Of a DNA stretch of 64,000 nucleotides, positions 11,713 through 22,819 are shown in pieces. The translations under genes were made by a program, and so were the position numbers. The notes under the pieces are model-generated. The model was not told the DNA's origin. It saw only the letters and a program-made list of their open reading frames with translations, and ran no database searches. Source of the stretch: Strigamia acuminata (Eukaryota > Arthropoda > Chilopoda > Geophilomorpha > Linotaeniidae); NCBI GenBank assembly GCA_949358305.1, contig OX442315.1, positions 25,260,427-25,324,426 on the forward strand, written 5' to 3'. Position 1 is the first letter of the stretch. Each line of letters begins with the position of its first letter.

Positions 11713-12008
11713 AAATTAGATTATCTCATGTAAAAAAAAAAAAAACTTAAAAAAAAATGTGAAAATTTTTTGTAAGAATCTAAGTTATTGTACGGATTGC
11801 CGGTGATATATTTTTTTTACAGAGTGATCATAAATTTATTTTCATGCGCAAATTAGACGCAAACAGTTCTGCACCGCTTTTTATTTAATTTAAGCTCATA
11901 GACAGGTTATGACCAATCACAGGATTTATGCAAATTTCAAGATAAAAGGATAAAAGGAGTTGCGTTTTACTCATTCATCGATAGTAGGCTTTCAATTCAA
12001 TCAGCAAG
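11713..12008. other. Intergenic between loci 4 and 5
   Basis: Homopolymer-rich DNA (runs of A at about 11735-11760). No trace of the exons missing from locus 4. A basal leader precedes locus 5. Confidence 0.45.
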
Positions 12009-12606
12009 ATGATGCACATTTCGGGCTATTACAATGCGCTTTATTTGGCGAAATTGGGCGGAATTTTGGAAATAATAGTCATGTTTATTCTACCAATTAT
12101 CAAAATTGTTTCTTGTGAGAGCAATATTTTTATTATACTTACTATTTCCGCGTAATTAATTTGTAAAAATGTTATTCTAGCTCTCGTGTATAAAAATAGT
12201 TGTCCCGCTGACCCACTACTTCCGCGATATTTGTGCGTCCATAGTGTGTTTATGCTGGGCAAGCTGTATTTTATGAGAGAATTGGAAAGAGTAAACGGTA
12301 GATTTACTTCAGCCTTTACACGGGTTTTTAATGTCTTTTTAGACATTGCGCTAGTCGTATTCTTTTTAGAAGGTAAGAAACTAGAAGTAACTCGCTTAAA
12401 TTTGTACTACTGGTAAATTTATTTTTGTAGGCTTCTATCGGTTTTGTAGAATTTTTTTACCGGAGTTTCGTGACGCAACTTCCCTGCAGTACTGCAACAT
12501 AGGCCTTTATTCGTTAGTTTATATGGATGTTATTGGCTATTTTATTTATACATTAGCCGTAATTAACTATTACGTTGACTCCAGTACACCCTTTGATCGA
12601 GATTAA
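12009..12606 (+). CDS. TMEM272-like membrane protein, locus 5
   Basis: Exons 12009-12114, 12181-12372 and 12431-12606 give 157 residues. The donor at 12115 (GTGAGA) was chosen over an earlier GT because only it gives phase 1 and keeps frame. Helix 1 is ILEIIVMFILPIIKIVSS. Loop 1 is YKNSCPADPLLPRYL, where the usual I-P is L-P. The linker between helices 2 and 3 is basic. Loop 2 is FYRFCRIFLPEFRD then LQYCNIGLY. Helix 4 is followed by an acidic tail ending in FDRD. Groups with loci 6 to 9 by the LP and FLPEF-type motifs. Confidence 0.85.
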
Positions 12607-13212
12607 TAGAAAAAAAATCGTTTCTTGTATTAATGTTCAATTGATTTAAATAGCATTGTTGAAAATAATAAAACTTTTAATCTGACCTGTGTTTTATTCT
12701 CATTTATATAGTGAAATTATTTGTATGAATCGGTACCAAAAGAAAATAATAGTTTAAGATCTAATAAAACAATAAAAGTCAAATAATTTTTATTATTTAA
12801 TCGCTTTTAATTTGTACATTATTTTTTTTTAAATAAAATATTTTCAATAAACAAATATTTAAAACATTTCACAAGAATAATTAAAATTTTTAAATAAAAT
12901 ATTTTCAATAAACAAATATTTAAAACATTTCACAAAATTAATTAAAATTTTTAAATAAAACTTCAATATTTAAATAAAGTAAAATCGATAAAACGTGAAG
13001 GCGTTTACTAAATCGAAAGGAGGGGCTTGAAATCTTCGTAATAAAATATGACAATTCCTAAACAAATCTTTAATTTCTCTCACACCTTTCCAATAAGTCA
13101 ATGGATCCATCCAAGACGCAACTCCAGGCATCCAATACCACTTAAATACATGTATTGCGTAATACTAATTACAACAAATCAGGACGAAATATGCAAATTG
13201 CATCTAGATTTA
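12607..13212. other. Intergenic between loci 5 and 6
   Basis: Very AT-rich, holding a direct tandem repeat (listed separately at 12831-12960). A 5' coding extension of locus 6 is possible: the frame of its first exon stays open to 13048, with an alternative start there. Confidence 0.5.
12831..12960. repeat. 61-bp direct tandem repeat, two copies
   Basis: Two nearly identical 61-base units start at about 12831 and 12892 (both begin aaataaaatattttcaata), followed by a partial third unit. Period judged by eye. Pure AT-rich non-coding DNA between two array genes. Confidence 0.8.
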
Positions 13213-13927
13213 ATGCCTATAAAAGTGAAGGCTGCCGGAGAAAACAGTGTAGATCTTTACAATTCCGAAGAATCAAATATGGATCGTGTTATTCAGGTTC
13301 AAGTTCAACGTCCACGTCGCCGATCAATTATAGAATACGTTATAATGGTTCTTGAACTACTATTATTATGGGTAATACCAGTCTTCAAGATAGTAAGAGG
13401 TATGTATCAACTTTTTACGATTTTATTGTATAAGTTTTCAAAGTTTTATGACATTTTTAAAACAAATTCAAGGCTATAATCTTCAAAATGAGTGTCCAGC
13501 TGTGCCACTACTTCCGTATTATTTATTCACCCATGGTAGTCTGACGCTGGTCAAAATGATGGCAATAATACAGGGAGTATACATAGACCATAAATATCCT
13601 CCCTGTCAGCTGACCTTACTTCATATACTCAGTGATTGGATATTATACGGAGGATTTGTATTGAGTAAAAAGACAAATTTAATTTAAATTTTAAGTATTG
13701 TTTCTGATTATTATTTTTTTTAAACAGATGCTTTTCAAATATTTATCGTGCAGCCAGATTTCGAGAATGTCAACTCCAAGATGTATTGTAACAGTTTTCT
13801 CTACATATTAGCTTTGGGTGATCTGATGCTGCTTTGCGTTTACAACATGATTTTACTAGAAGCGTACAAGTTAGGCGTGTTTATTGTTCGAAATGGAGAT
13901 GAAGATGACAATGAACACTACGATTAA
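13213..13927 (+). CDS. TMEM272-like membrane protein, locus 6
   Basis: Exons 13213-13399, 13473-13664 and 13728-13927 give 192 residues from the ATG at 13213 (MPIKVKAAGENSVDLYN). The frame stays open upstream to 13048 and another ATG follows at 13279, so the N-terminus is uncertain. Helix 1 is VIMVLELLLLWVIPVFKIV. Loop 1 is LQNECPAVPLLPYYL. Helix 2 includes LTLVKMMAII. Loop 2 is AFQIFIVQPDFEN then KMYCNSFLY, so the W-V-Y motif is lost. The tail is acidic (GDEDDNEHYD). The last intron has an A rather than a G before the donor, still phase 1. Confidence 0.82.
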
Positions 13928-14406
13928 TTCTTGATTTCTATAGTAACCGTTTAAACACAATTATGTATTTGTTCCATTTTATATTGTGAATTTGTTTTGT
14001 GAAGTAGTAAATTAATAAAGTAATGTTGTTGCATAATACTAGAGCACAATTACAGTACCGATTGCTAGAAGACAAATTTAAATTTTATTTGTTCGCGTCG
14101 TGCAGCAAAGTTCAAAATAAGACTAAAAGAAAATAGAAGCCACTTTTCTATAGCGCTTCGTTTTCGTATTCATCGACTATAAGAAATGGACAATTTTTAT
14201 GAATAATAGCGATTGTTTCTCTCGTTAAAAAATGTTTCCAAATTTCCTTTTATGACTTTGACTCGTGGTGGAAAAAGAACGCGGAAAACAAACACAAATG
14301 GTACACAGTTCGTTTGCACTTTTATGACGTGTCGTAATCATTCAAATTTTATAATTTGTAGGTAAAAGCAGATGTTTTTAAAGCAGATTTTTGCAGTACG
14401 TATACG
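13928..14406. other. Intergenic between loci 6 and 7
   Basis: The 3' end of locus 6 (AATAAAG near 14013) and a leader region for locus 7. No coding exon seen. Confidence 0.45.
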
Positions 14407-15085
14407 ATGAATCGGGATCGACCAAATCGTATTTCATGTGCACTATTTATTAAGATTACAGACATCATCCTTGGATTTGAGCTACTGCTTTTGCTTATTC
14501 TGCCAGTGCGTAAAATTCATGTTGGTAATAGACGTTAGAATTTATTCCAGAACGGATTACACATTAATGTTTTCACGCATTTCAATAAATTCTCTAGGAT
14601 GCTCGTACGAATGTCCCGTAATACCACAACTACCTGGATTGTTAGTTGTCCACGGCATATTATCCCTTGCCAAAACTATATTTTTGGTGAAAGGACTTAG
14701 AATACGTCACCAACAAGATCGGCTAAGCTCTGCGCAGTTAATCAACTATTTAATAGATTTTGGATTGTACGCGATGCTTATATGGGGTATTTCATTTTTT
14801 AAATGCACCGTGTACGGTTACGACTTATTTAAATAATTCATTTCAAATTTTTAATATTGTACAGCGTTACCACGTGACAGTTTATCCAAAAAGCCGAATT
14901 TTACTGAGCCGACATCACCACAATATTGCGATTATCAACTCTTTTGTTCGTTTATTTTTGATATGTTGACTTATACAGCCTATCACTGCGTATTACTGGG
15001 AGCACAAACATTTCATGCGTTTGAAAATGAGAATGCAATTTCTCCTCCACCCTCACCCGTACGAGTAGAAGTACATTTTCGATAA
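14407..15085 (+). CDS. TMEM272-like membrane protein, locus 7
   Basis: Exons 14407-14524, 14598-14786 and 14865-15085 give 175 residues. The basic N-terminus MNRDRPNR is followed by helix 1 (IILGFELLLLLILPV). Loop 1 is CSYECPVIPQLPGLL, with an extra cysteine three residues before the conserved one. Helix 2 runs VVHGILSLAKTIFLV. Loop 2 is ALPRDSLSKKPNF then SPQYCDYQL. The proline-rich C-terminus (SPPPSPVRVEVHFR) is unusual for the array. All introns are phase 1. Confidence 0.83.
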
Positions 15086-15359
15086 TTTGAGTTTTTATTT
15101 CGAAATTATAAATAATTGATTAAATTAAAAATATATATTGTCATTACAAAGTTAATAAACTAAGTTGTTTACTTTAGATAAAATAGATTTCAATTTTTTA
15201 CATTTTTTGTCAATTTTATTTGATTTTCATTTAATTTAAATATGCAAATTTTAGTAAACCAAAAAAATTGCAAATTTAAATACAAGAGTTTAATTTAAAT
15301 GTGAAAATTTTGCTTTTACATCAAATATCGTTATTTGGTCACAAATTGTCAGCACGAGA

Positions 15360-15968
15360 ATGAGCCTGATCGAACGCTTAGTTTTATGTGCAGCAAATTT
15401 TATGTCATATTGCATAAATGATTGTGGACTATTATTCATGTGGATTTTACCATTCGCCATGAGTGCAGCTGGTAATTTTATTCTGATGATATTGTACGAG
15501 TTGATATTTTATTTTAGCTTTTTTAAATTGCAGGTTATTACTATCAAAATGATTGTCCAGGAGCGCCGCTATTCCCACCAATGCTGAGTTTATACGGCTC
15601 ATTTAAGTTAATGAAAACTATTTACATATAAAAAAAATAGTATACGGGTTGGACCAACATCGGATGCGTATAACAGACAAGGATGTGACCGACTACAATT
15701 TACTCTTCGATTCCGCATTGTTCATGTTTTCTCATGCTTGTAAAAATATTACCGATTACTATGTGTTAAATATATTTCAATTGATATTACTTTAGGTTTC
15801 CTACCAATTTTCCGTGAAAACATAGAGGTCAATTATGACGATCCAACTTCACCGCAATATTGCAACTATTATCTATCCTTTTTTGCTGTCAGTGATGGGA
15901 TGTTATTTTTCATCTACTACGCAATAGTTCTAATAGTATTTTCACTTGAATTCTGTTTAGATTGTTAG
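15360..15968 (+). pseudogene. TMEM272-like locus 8, frameshifted
   Basis: Exons 15360-15471, 15534-15739 and 15796-15968 have proper splice sites and the family motifs: helix 1, loop 1 YYQNDCPGAPLFPPM, and loop 2 with SPQYCNYYL. In exon 2 the frame fails at a run of A residues (15630-15637): reading continues into TAA at 15629-15631, while the sequence after the run resumes the family frame one base off. The summed exon length (491) is not a multiple of three, as expected for a single-base change. Either a recent pseudogene or a sequencing error in the homopolymer. Confidence 0.72.
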
Positions 15969-16348
15969 TACAATTGAATTTCCGTTTGCTGTATTAATGT
16001 CCTAACCATTTTTAAAAATGTGTATCTTTTGGTAATTTTATTTTCGCTAGTTAATCAAACAATTGTGTGTATAAAGCCCATTTTGTATTGTATATAGTTG
16101 TGTATAGAATTATTTTGTGCGATTATTCTGTCGTTTTTCATATTAACAGCAAATAAATATGATTTATTGTTTATTTTTATCTTATCCAATTTTTCCAGTG
16201 AATAAATTTAGTTTGGAACCAAATATCCAGCTAGGGTATGATTCATATAGTAAAAAGTGCCACGATCAGATTGTTTTATGCAAATTAGACCGTGTGGTTT
16301 GTGAATGTCAATAAATAGACTAACAAGAAGTGTCATTCTCGCGAAACT
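15969..16348. other. Intergenic between loci 8 and 9
   Basis: AATAAA near 16152 ends locus 8. Nothing coding recognised; the region precedes the degenerate locus 9. Confidence 0.45.
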
Positions 16349-16915
16349 ATGGATCCGCACGGTGTGGTATATTATCTCGCTTTGAATTTACACTTCAATC
16401 TTTTTTACCAGTTCTTAAAATAATATTAGGTAAGTTTGTCTAATTTTTTAGATTATTGCAGCAAATAATATTCAAATTAGTTTTTTTTTAATTTAATTTT
16501 TTTTTTTAGGATTTGTTTATCGAAATGATTGTCCCGGTGCTTCAGACTTTCCGTCAAAACGATTCTCATCAAAAAAGTATTACGGCGATCTTTCGGTATA
16601 TTTCGGTTTAATGTGCGTCGTGTCAATTTATTTTCCAATTGGGGATTATACTTATGGTTCCGATACGGTAAAAATATATATAACTAAAAATTGTGCACAC
16701 TTTTATATTATTTATGAGATTTATTTTTTTCAGGACTTTATCAGATTATCCAAATAGATCTTGATTTGTCCGATTCGACTTCACCGCGCTGTATTTCTTG
16801 TCTGCAACAGATGCCGTTTGTTTTCGCATTTATACCGTGTATTTATTTGCTACTCAGGCAAATGCACCGATGGCAACTTAAGAATGAATCGAGAATGAAT
16901 ACATTTTCTAAATAA
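16349..16915 (+). pseudogene. TMEM272-like locus 9, degenerate
   Basis: An ATG at 16349 opens a frame that does not reach the donor near 16429 in the needed phase (a TAA interrupts it). The exon at 16510-16667 still encodes VYRNDCPGASDFP but then loses resemblance. Its two ends are in different frames: the family-like end reads LYLWFRY in a frame offset from the beginning. The last exon, 16734-16915, still shows a loop with SPRCIS and a helix-4-like stretch. At least two frame disruptions argue for a pseudogene related to locus 8. Confidence 0.68.
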
Positions 16916-17431
16916 TTTATATTTTTTATTAAAAAAGTTAAACGTTTTGACTTAATAAAGAAAATCATTTGTTTATCTCTATTCTATTCTGTTGTATGGC
17001 ATATTTCCTGACAGTCCGGTTTTATGAAATGAGTTAGTTCCAAGTAGAATGATGTCACGAATAGATTGCAAATGGCGACTTCATACTCAAGGTTGAACTG
17101 GACACAGACGGCGAAAACGGAGGTTAGTTAAAATTCACTTACCGTACTTAATTTGGACATTTTCGTATTCTTACGGGAGCACTTCAGGGTTATTACGCTT
17201 CTTACAACAATATTTGAGACGTTGTCATTGACGACTTGTCATTTATTTCCATTCGCGAAACTTCCTGACCGAGTCCTAGCGGCGAGCATGTCAACTAGGA
17301 CCCAATCCTAGTTCATGGTGTGATAGATACAATACAAATTAGTACTGTTTCACCAATAATATGTTGTCACCAATAATATTTAACAATAAAGTTGTTTGAT
17401 TTTAGTTTTTTTTTTATCGAGAAGCATAAAA
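16916..17431. other. Intergenic between loci 9 and 10
   Basis: More GC-rich around 17040-17130 and 17215-17310 than its surroundings. May contain a promoter and 5' non-coding exon of locus 10 (possible donor near 17124). No coding exon supported. Confidence 0.4.
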
Positions 17432-18289
17432 ATGGCGGTAAGTGTACTGGATTCATACAAAATATAAAACATTTAAAAATATTTGTTGCTTGCAATAGAC
17501 TATGCTAAGAATTGGTTTACGTCGCGCTAACACAAGATGGAGTTACGAACGACAATTTTCTGAAGGTAAATTTATTTTCCAGTTCATAAAGGATTTTCAA
17601 AACAAAATTTCTAGTTTTAGGCAATCCAAATGAATGCCCACTAACTTGTCACGAGTGGCTTTACAAAACTGCCTACTCTTTTCTTAATGGAGCCAGTAAG
17701 TATCTCAAAAATAGTTTTGTCAAATCAAAATACATTTTACGTTTTCAATTCCAGCCAGCTGTAAATTCTGCATATTTATTATATTTATGGTGCCAATTAT
17801 TATGATAATTATGGGTAAACAAACAAATGTCTTCAGGGTGACCGTTTTAATAATGTTCTGTATCAATATTTAGGGATTTATTATAAAGATGATTGTCCAG
17901 CACAAGATTATATTCCAATTTACCTAGTTGTTGCAGGATCATTTATGCTTGCTCAAGCATTTGTTGAGGGTTGTTCACGAGTGACAGAGTCGGACAGTCT
18001 GGTTTTCAACGTGCTGTCTGGGCTGATTGATCTCGCCATGTTCCTTTGGTTATTGGCGGGTTAGTACGATTTATTCTGTCTGAGATAAAAACATGATATT
18101 ATCTCTATTGCAGGATCTTACTGGGTGTATTCCATTTTTCTACCTGACTTTGTGGACAAAAGTTCACCAGATTTTTGTCGGAAAGATCTGTACATTTTTG
18201 GCTTGGTATTGCTCATAATAAATCATCTTCTGTACTCTTTTCTGTTTTTTTGTGGACTGTGGGCAGCTTTTGTGAATGTAAACATCTAA
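17432..18289 (+). CDS. TMEM272-like membrane protein, locus 10
   Basis: Six exons: 17432-17437, 17499-17565, 17621-17695, 17755-17814, 17874-18059 and 18114-18289, giving 189 residues. The first exon codes only Met-Ala. Exon 2 gives a basic stretch (RIGLRRANTRW). Exon 3 adds a cysteine-containing segment (NPNECPLTCHEW) that superficially mimics the loop-1 motif before helix 1. Helix 1 fills exon 4, exactly 60 bases (FCIFIIFMVPIIMIIM). Loop 1 proper is YYKDDCPAQDYIPIYLV; loop 2 is SYWVYSIFLPDFVD then PDFCRKDLY. All later introns are phase 1. Closest to loci 1, 2 and 24. Confidence 0.88.
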
Positions 18290-18625
18290 ATGTTTTGTCC
18301 AATTCAAATTCAGTATTAAATTGAATATTTTATTTGGGTTATCTCATTATGTGCCAATTTATTTTGAGGAATCAAAGACACTTGTCTGACTGTTCAATTG
18401 TTTTCCTGTTCAAATTCTGGTGTTTATTGTTTACGGTTTCTAAGGATACGCAGTTGAATTGTTGACACAGCAAGTAGAATTTGCGAAAATTTGCAGTTTA
18501 AGTCTAAATTTTTAAGTTGGAATCAAGTTAAAAGTAGTCAACGGGGACGACACGTAAAATTTTAGCCTGAAATTATTGCCTCGAATAGTTGTGCGTAGTG
18601 ATAAAATTCATTAAAAAAATACAAA
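18290..18625. other. Intergenic between loci 10 and 11
   Basis: The 3' flank of locus 10 and leader of locus 11. No coding exon or repeat recognised. Confidence 0.45.
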
Positions 18626-19335
18626 ATGGCAGGGACTGCGAGTTGTGAGTTTATGCAAGCAATTTTTACCATTATATTTTACGTAGGTAAGTACCATTTT
18701 TCTTGTAACAAGATGCAGATTAAAATGGTTTATATTTATATGTTTTCAAAGCGACAAAAGGCGGATTTCTGTTTTCTTTTGTACTGAATCTTATCTACAC
18801 GTTTTTTTTCCCAGTTACTATGGTTGCAGTTGGTAATATTACAAAGTATGGAGAATAATCTTTCGACTAATCAACGTAATTGAAATTCTAGGTGCTTCAC
18901 ACAAAGATTCATGTCCGGCGCAACCGTATCTTCCGATTTACCTCATTTTGTACGGTGCGTTTGGGTTTGTAAGAAATCTGTGTTGCCATCGCACTAACAA
19001 CCGTAGCTGTCACGATACGATGTATGATCGCATGATGGACTCGTTCATGATGTTTCTTTTTTTCTTGGGTAAGTTTGACTTTAATTATCCCGTTTTTCAC
19101 GTCAATTAATGCCAAAAATCATTTATTTATTTTAGGCTCGTTGTTGGTGTTTAGAATTTATCCTCCAAATTACATCGATCCGAAAAGTAGACATTATTGT
19201 AACGAAGCACTTTATAAATTTGCATTAGGTCATTTATTGGTGTATTATAGTTGGTTGGCTTTGAAAGGTTTTTTCTGTACTTGTGATTCTGGTCACGTTG
19301 ATTATAAAATAAACTTACCGTCCTCATCCGATTAA
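18626..19335 (+). CDS. TMEM272-like membrane protein, locus 11
   Basis: Exons 18626-18686, 18752-18832, 18892-19068 and 19136-19335 give 172 residues. Exon 1 (MAGTASCEFMQAIF) and exon 2 (LFSFVLNLIYTFFFPVTMVAV) both contribute hydrophobic sequence. Loop 1 is HKDSCPAQPYLPIYL, helix 2 GAFGFVRNLC, and the linker is Cys/His/Asn-rich (CHRTNNRSCH). Loop 2 is SLLVFRIYPPNYID then HYCNEALY. The tail carries acidic and cysteine residues. It shares the IYPPNY and G-x-x-G-x-x-R-N signatures with loci 12 to 23. Confidence 0.86.
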
Positions 19336-19887
19336 TTTATATTTCAATTTTTTTTAGAATTTTATCGTACGTACATGTAATATCCATTATATTTTGTGGT
19401 TTGAATTTACACTACAATTTATTTTTGAACATGGTTTGGTGTTTATGATTATTTAATTGTTACGCAATTGATTGTTATCACATCCATTTGTACCGACTCT
19501 AGGCCTAAAATGCAATGCACATTTCTAAATTTAATACAGTAGTATTTCACTAGAAAATTTTCACTGATTGGCTTAAATATGAAGTGAATATTTATCAAGT
19601 TTGATATGGTGTTAAAAAATTTTCAGGTAAGTAAACTACCTTATTAGCTGAAGATATAAATTGAATATTGACTGTTTCGGTAAACTGTTTTTATAGGTTT
19701 GCCGTTTCGCTCTTGACTACATCTGTTATAAGACCATGCTCTTCAGAAATTCCGCAAGTGTACAAGAGAAAAGCCCTATAAAAACGTTTTCCGTCACTGT
19801 AAAATATATTTTATTAATATCCTCACGTAAAATAAATTTTTTAAACGAGAAGTGTACATAATTATTTATGATTCAGGCAGGTTTGAA
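19336..19887. other. Intergenic between loci 11 and 12
   Basis: Downstream flank of locus 11 and leader of locus 12, with possible non-coding 5' exons (acceptor-like tttttatag near 19690). No protein-coding exon supported. Confidence 0.4.
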
Positions 19888-20568
19888 ATGAATAATGTTC
19901 AAAAAGAAAAGGTTTGCGGCATGCCACCGCTACCTACGCAGGTGCAACAAAACGCTGCATCTTTTTGGGGACGTATCAGCAAAATCTGGAAAATGCTGTA
20001 CCTACTAAGTACAAGAAAATGATAGTTTTGTATATTTTAAATTTTAATTTCTCTTTTAAATTAAAGTTTTTGGATTGATTTTGTTCGCGTTGATTTTTGG
20101 AAGTTATATTTTGATGATTTTAGTCGGTATGTATGGTTCAGTGGTCAATTATAAGTTTAATTACAAAGATGGCCATTAAAATAGGTGCTGCATACAGAGA
20201 TGATTGTAAGGCAGAGCCATTTATTCCACTCTTTCTCGTCGTTTATGGTGCTTTTGGTCTTATTCGCAACTTGTGCATCTTTTTTCATGTTAGGAACATA
20301 ACGTTTACTCACATGGTCAATATAGTTATGCAAGTGTGGTTTTTATTAGGCAAGTTTAATCTTCATTTTTTTATGTGTGTTCTTAACTTTACCATTTCTG
20401 TTTATTTATTTAGGTTCTATGTGGGTATTTAAAATTTATCCTCCAAACTTTATCTACAAATATGCTGACAACTATTGTGATGAAATCCTCTATAAATTTT
20501 GTTTATTTTACATATTAGTCGCGTTTTCAATGTCGTATGTAGAAGAATTTTTACTGTGTATGTGTTAA
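19888..20568 (+). CDS. TMEM272-like membrane protein, locus 12 (GC-AG intron)
   Basis: Exons 19888-20008, 20067-20126, 20185-20349 and 20414-20568 give 166 residues. The third intron starts with GC, not GT (GCAAGT at 20350); using it gives phase 1 and a total length divisible by three, and no nearby GT does. The N-terminus is 40 residues and mildly basic (MNNVQKEKVCGMPPLPTQ). Helix 1 is the standard 60-base exon. Loop 1 is YRDDCKAEPFIPLFLV, with Lys for the usual Pro after Cys. Loop 2 is SMWVFKIYPPNFIY then NYCDEILYKF. Confidence 0.86.
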
Positions 20569-20885
20569 TAAAACTCACATTTCATCCGTACATATTTTAT
20601 TTTACATTTAAAGCCAAACAATAGTAATTGTAAACACTAGTTGCTGTGGTTACATAGCCCTAAATTTCATGAAATGAAAGCAACCTAATATTTTTTTCGG
20701 ATCAATAAAATTTTGTGAAAAAATGTCGACATACCGGTAAATTAGTTGCATCCACATTTAATCACCTGCGTCTTAAACGCAGTTAAAATTTCAATAAAAA
20801 GGTAAGATTGTGTTTTTTAAATGTTTAATTGCAGTGGAAGTTAATTGATTTTTTAAATACTTCAGTGACAAAAGTATATTCAATA
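20569..20885. other. Intergenic between loci 12 and 13
   Basis: Short 3' flank plus leader; AATAAA near 20704. No exon recognised. Confidence 0.45.
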
Positions 20886-21608
20886 ATGCTCAACCTAATA
20901 CATCGATGCATACGCGTTAAAAAGTTAGGACTCTACCTTTTTTCTGGCATCCTTTTTATTGGTAATATTTGCAAAAATTAATTCCGTTTATCATCAGATT
21001 TCAATTGTTTGTTCATTTTTTTTAGCTGTGGCTATCTCTGCAATTGCGTCAGTATTTGGAATTTTTACTGCAATGGTTCTAGTTGGTAAATTCAACATTT
21101 TGTTCAGTGATTATTGAGAAAATTACGTTTTTATTTTGTTTAGGTTATAAATATAGAGACAAATGTCCTGCACAACCGCTTATCCCATCTTTCCTCGTCA
21201 TATTTGGTTGCTGTGGCCTTCTGCGAAATATTGTATTATGTTCAAACATGCAAAAACAAACATACAATCATCTTATTAACACTTTCATGCGATTCTGTTT
21301 GTGCATAGGTGAGATTTATTGAGTTGAGAAAACAAAACAAAAAACAAACACTTCTGTTTAATAACTTTTTTTAATTTTCCAAAGGTACTGTAAGTGTAAT
21401 GAAAATTTATCCCCCTGATTACATAAACGAATACTCAAATGACTATTGTGATTCAACTCTGTACAAATTCAGTTTAGTCTATATAGTTTTCAGTATCGTG
21501 GTGGCTTATGTCGAAGACTTTTTAAATTTAGTATTTAATATGTATTCCCGCTTCAATTCTCTTGACGGCCAAATTACTATAAATGATCTGAGAGAACTAA
21601 TAATGTAA
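20886..21608 (+). CDS. TMEM272-like membrane protein, locus 13
   Basis: Exons 20886-20961, 21026-21085, 21144-21308 and 21385-21608 give 174 residues. Exon 1 is basic then hydrophobic (MLNLIHRCIRVKKLGLYLFSG). The 60-base exon 2 carries helix 1 (AISAIASVFGIFTAMVLV). Loop 1 is KYRDKCPAQPLIPSFLV; helix 2 is GCCGLLRNIV; loop 2 is TVSVMKIYPPDYINE then DYCDSTLYKF. The C-terminal tail is about 30 residues longer than in locus 12. The third and fourth exons have the same phase and near the same length as locus 12, its closest neighbour in sequence. Confidence 0.87.
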
Positions 21609-21859
21609 TAAAAATAAAGTATCTACTCTTAAATATTAAACTGTGGTGTCTTTTTTTCCCCTCCCACGTATACAACGAGGACATCTGTCAGTGGTATTTG
21701 ACAGTCACTCGTTTCAAGAAGAGATATTGTTGGGTTAAAAAATTTTCCGTAAATTACAGGAAGAAAAATTCAAAATTTGACGTTTATAAGTAGAATTACA
21801 ATCAAATAATGAAATCAACTAAACTATTAAACGTTTAACAAATGTAGGTATTGAAGAGG

Positions 21860-22536
21860 ATGTCGTCAGTATCATTCACCGGGGGTAAATCACTGAGTGA
21901 AGTTCCATCTAGCCGAGGAACAAACGTCTCACTGTTTCTACTACCAAATGTTAAAAGTTACGATCATATACCTGCACAAAGGAACAACTAACTCATTTTT
22001 AATTTTGTTTGTTTATAGTTTCCATCAATATCTTGCTCGCTCTTCGACTGATCGTTTACGTCCTGGTGTTTGTTTTTGGTAAGTACAATTTTACTTTTAC
22101 CCCAGAAAAGTTAACTAAAATCGATTATTTTTAGGTCTCATTTACAGAAGCCGAAATGAATTTCCTGTACAGCCGTATCTGCCCATTTTTGTCATATTTT
22201 TTTTCTGTGTTGGTATCAAGTATCTATACCAATATTGGTCCAAAGGAAATAGTTTGACTCACATTAAATTGTTTGATACATTTCTTTATGTTTGGTTTAT
22301 GCTTGGTACGACATTTGCATTTGAACGTGCACAGAAACAGTTAAATTGGAAATTACTTTTAAGGTGTTATGTGGCTGTTTGCACTTCATCCAACAACTTA
22401 CGAAGATGAGGATGAAGATTATTACACTGAAGCACTTTATTTGTTCACTGTTACTTACATAATTACATCTATGGGTACAATTTACCTTAAAAGAATTTAT
22501 AAAAATGTATTTTTGAGCGGTGATAAAAAAAATTGA
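21860..22536 (+). CDS. TMEM272-like membrane protein, locus 14, cysteine-free variant
   Basis: Exons 21860-21884, 22019-22078, 22135-22305 and 22364-22536 give 142 residues. The 25-base first exon encodes MSSVSFTG; helix 1 is the standard 60-base exon. Loop 1 reads YRSRNEFPVQPYLPIFV, with Phe where every other intact member has the conserved Cys. Loop 2 reads ALHPTTYEDEDEDYYTEALY, with Tyr in place of the conserved Cys. The gene is otherwise intact: good splice sites, full length, one stop. The tail is basic (LKRIYKN). Loss of both cysteines together implies that they normally pair. Confidence 0.84.
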
Positions 22537-22819
22537 ATTTTTTTATTTCTTCTAAATCTGTCATTGTTGTGTATGAATTATTGCCTTTATTTGTCGCAAT
22601 ACACGTGATGCATCAACTGTTATAAATTTCAAGTAGTAATGGACTCTAACATAAATTTGAAGTCAACAGTAATGAACATTTTATTAAATTTAGTAGGGAA
22701 GTCTAGGTTGAGTTCATGACGGCGAAAATACGGTTTTAACACGGTGAACTCCTACGTACGCTGTGCAAATACATCATTACAACAGCTGCTTATTCTTATT
22801 CCATATTTTCAGAAGCGGA

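Noticed and set aside
21897-22082. 61-codon frame covering the first intron of locus 14
   Set aside because: It joins intron sequence to the helix-1 exon in a wrong frame; the phase-1 splice from 21884 to 22019 explains the gene.
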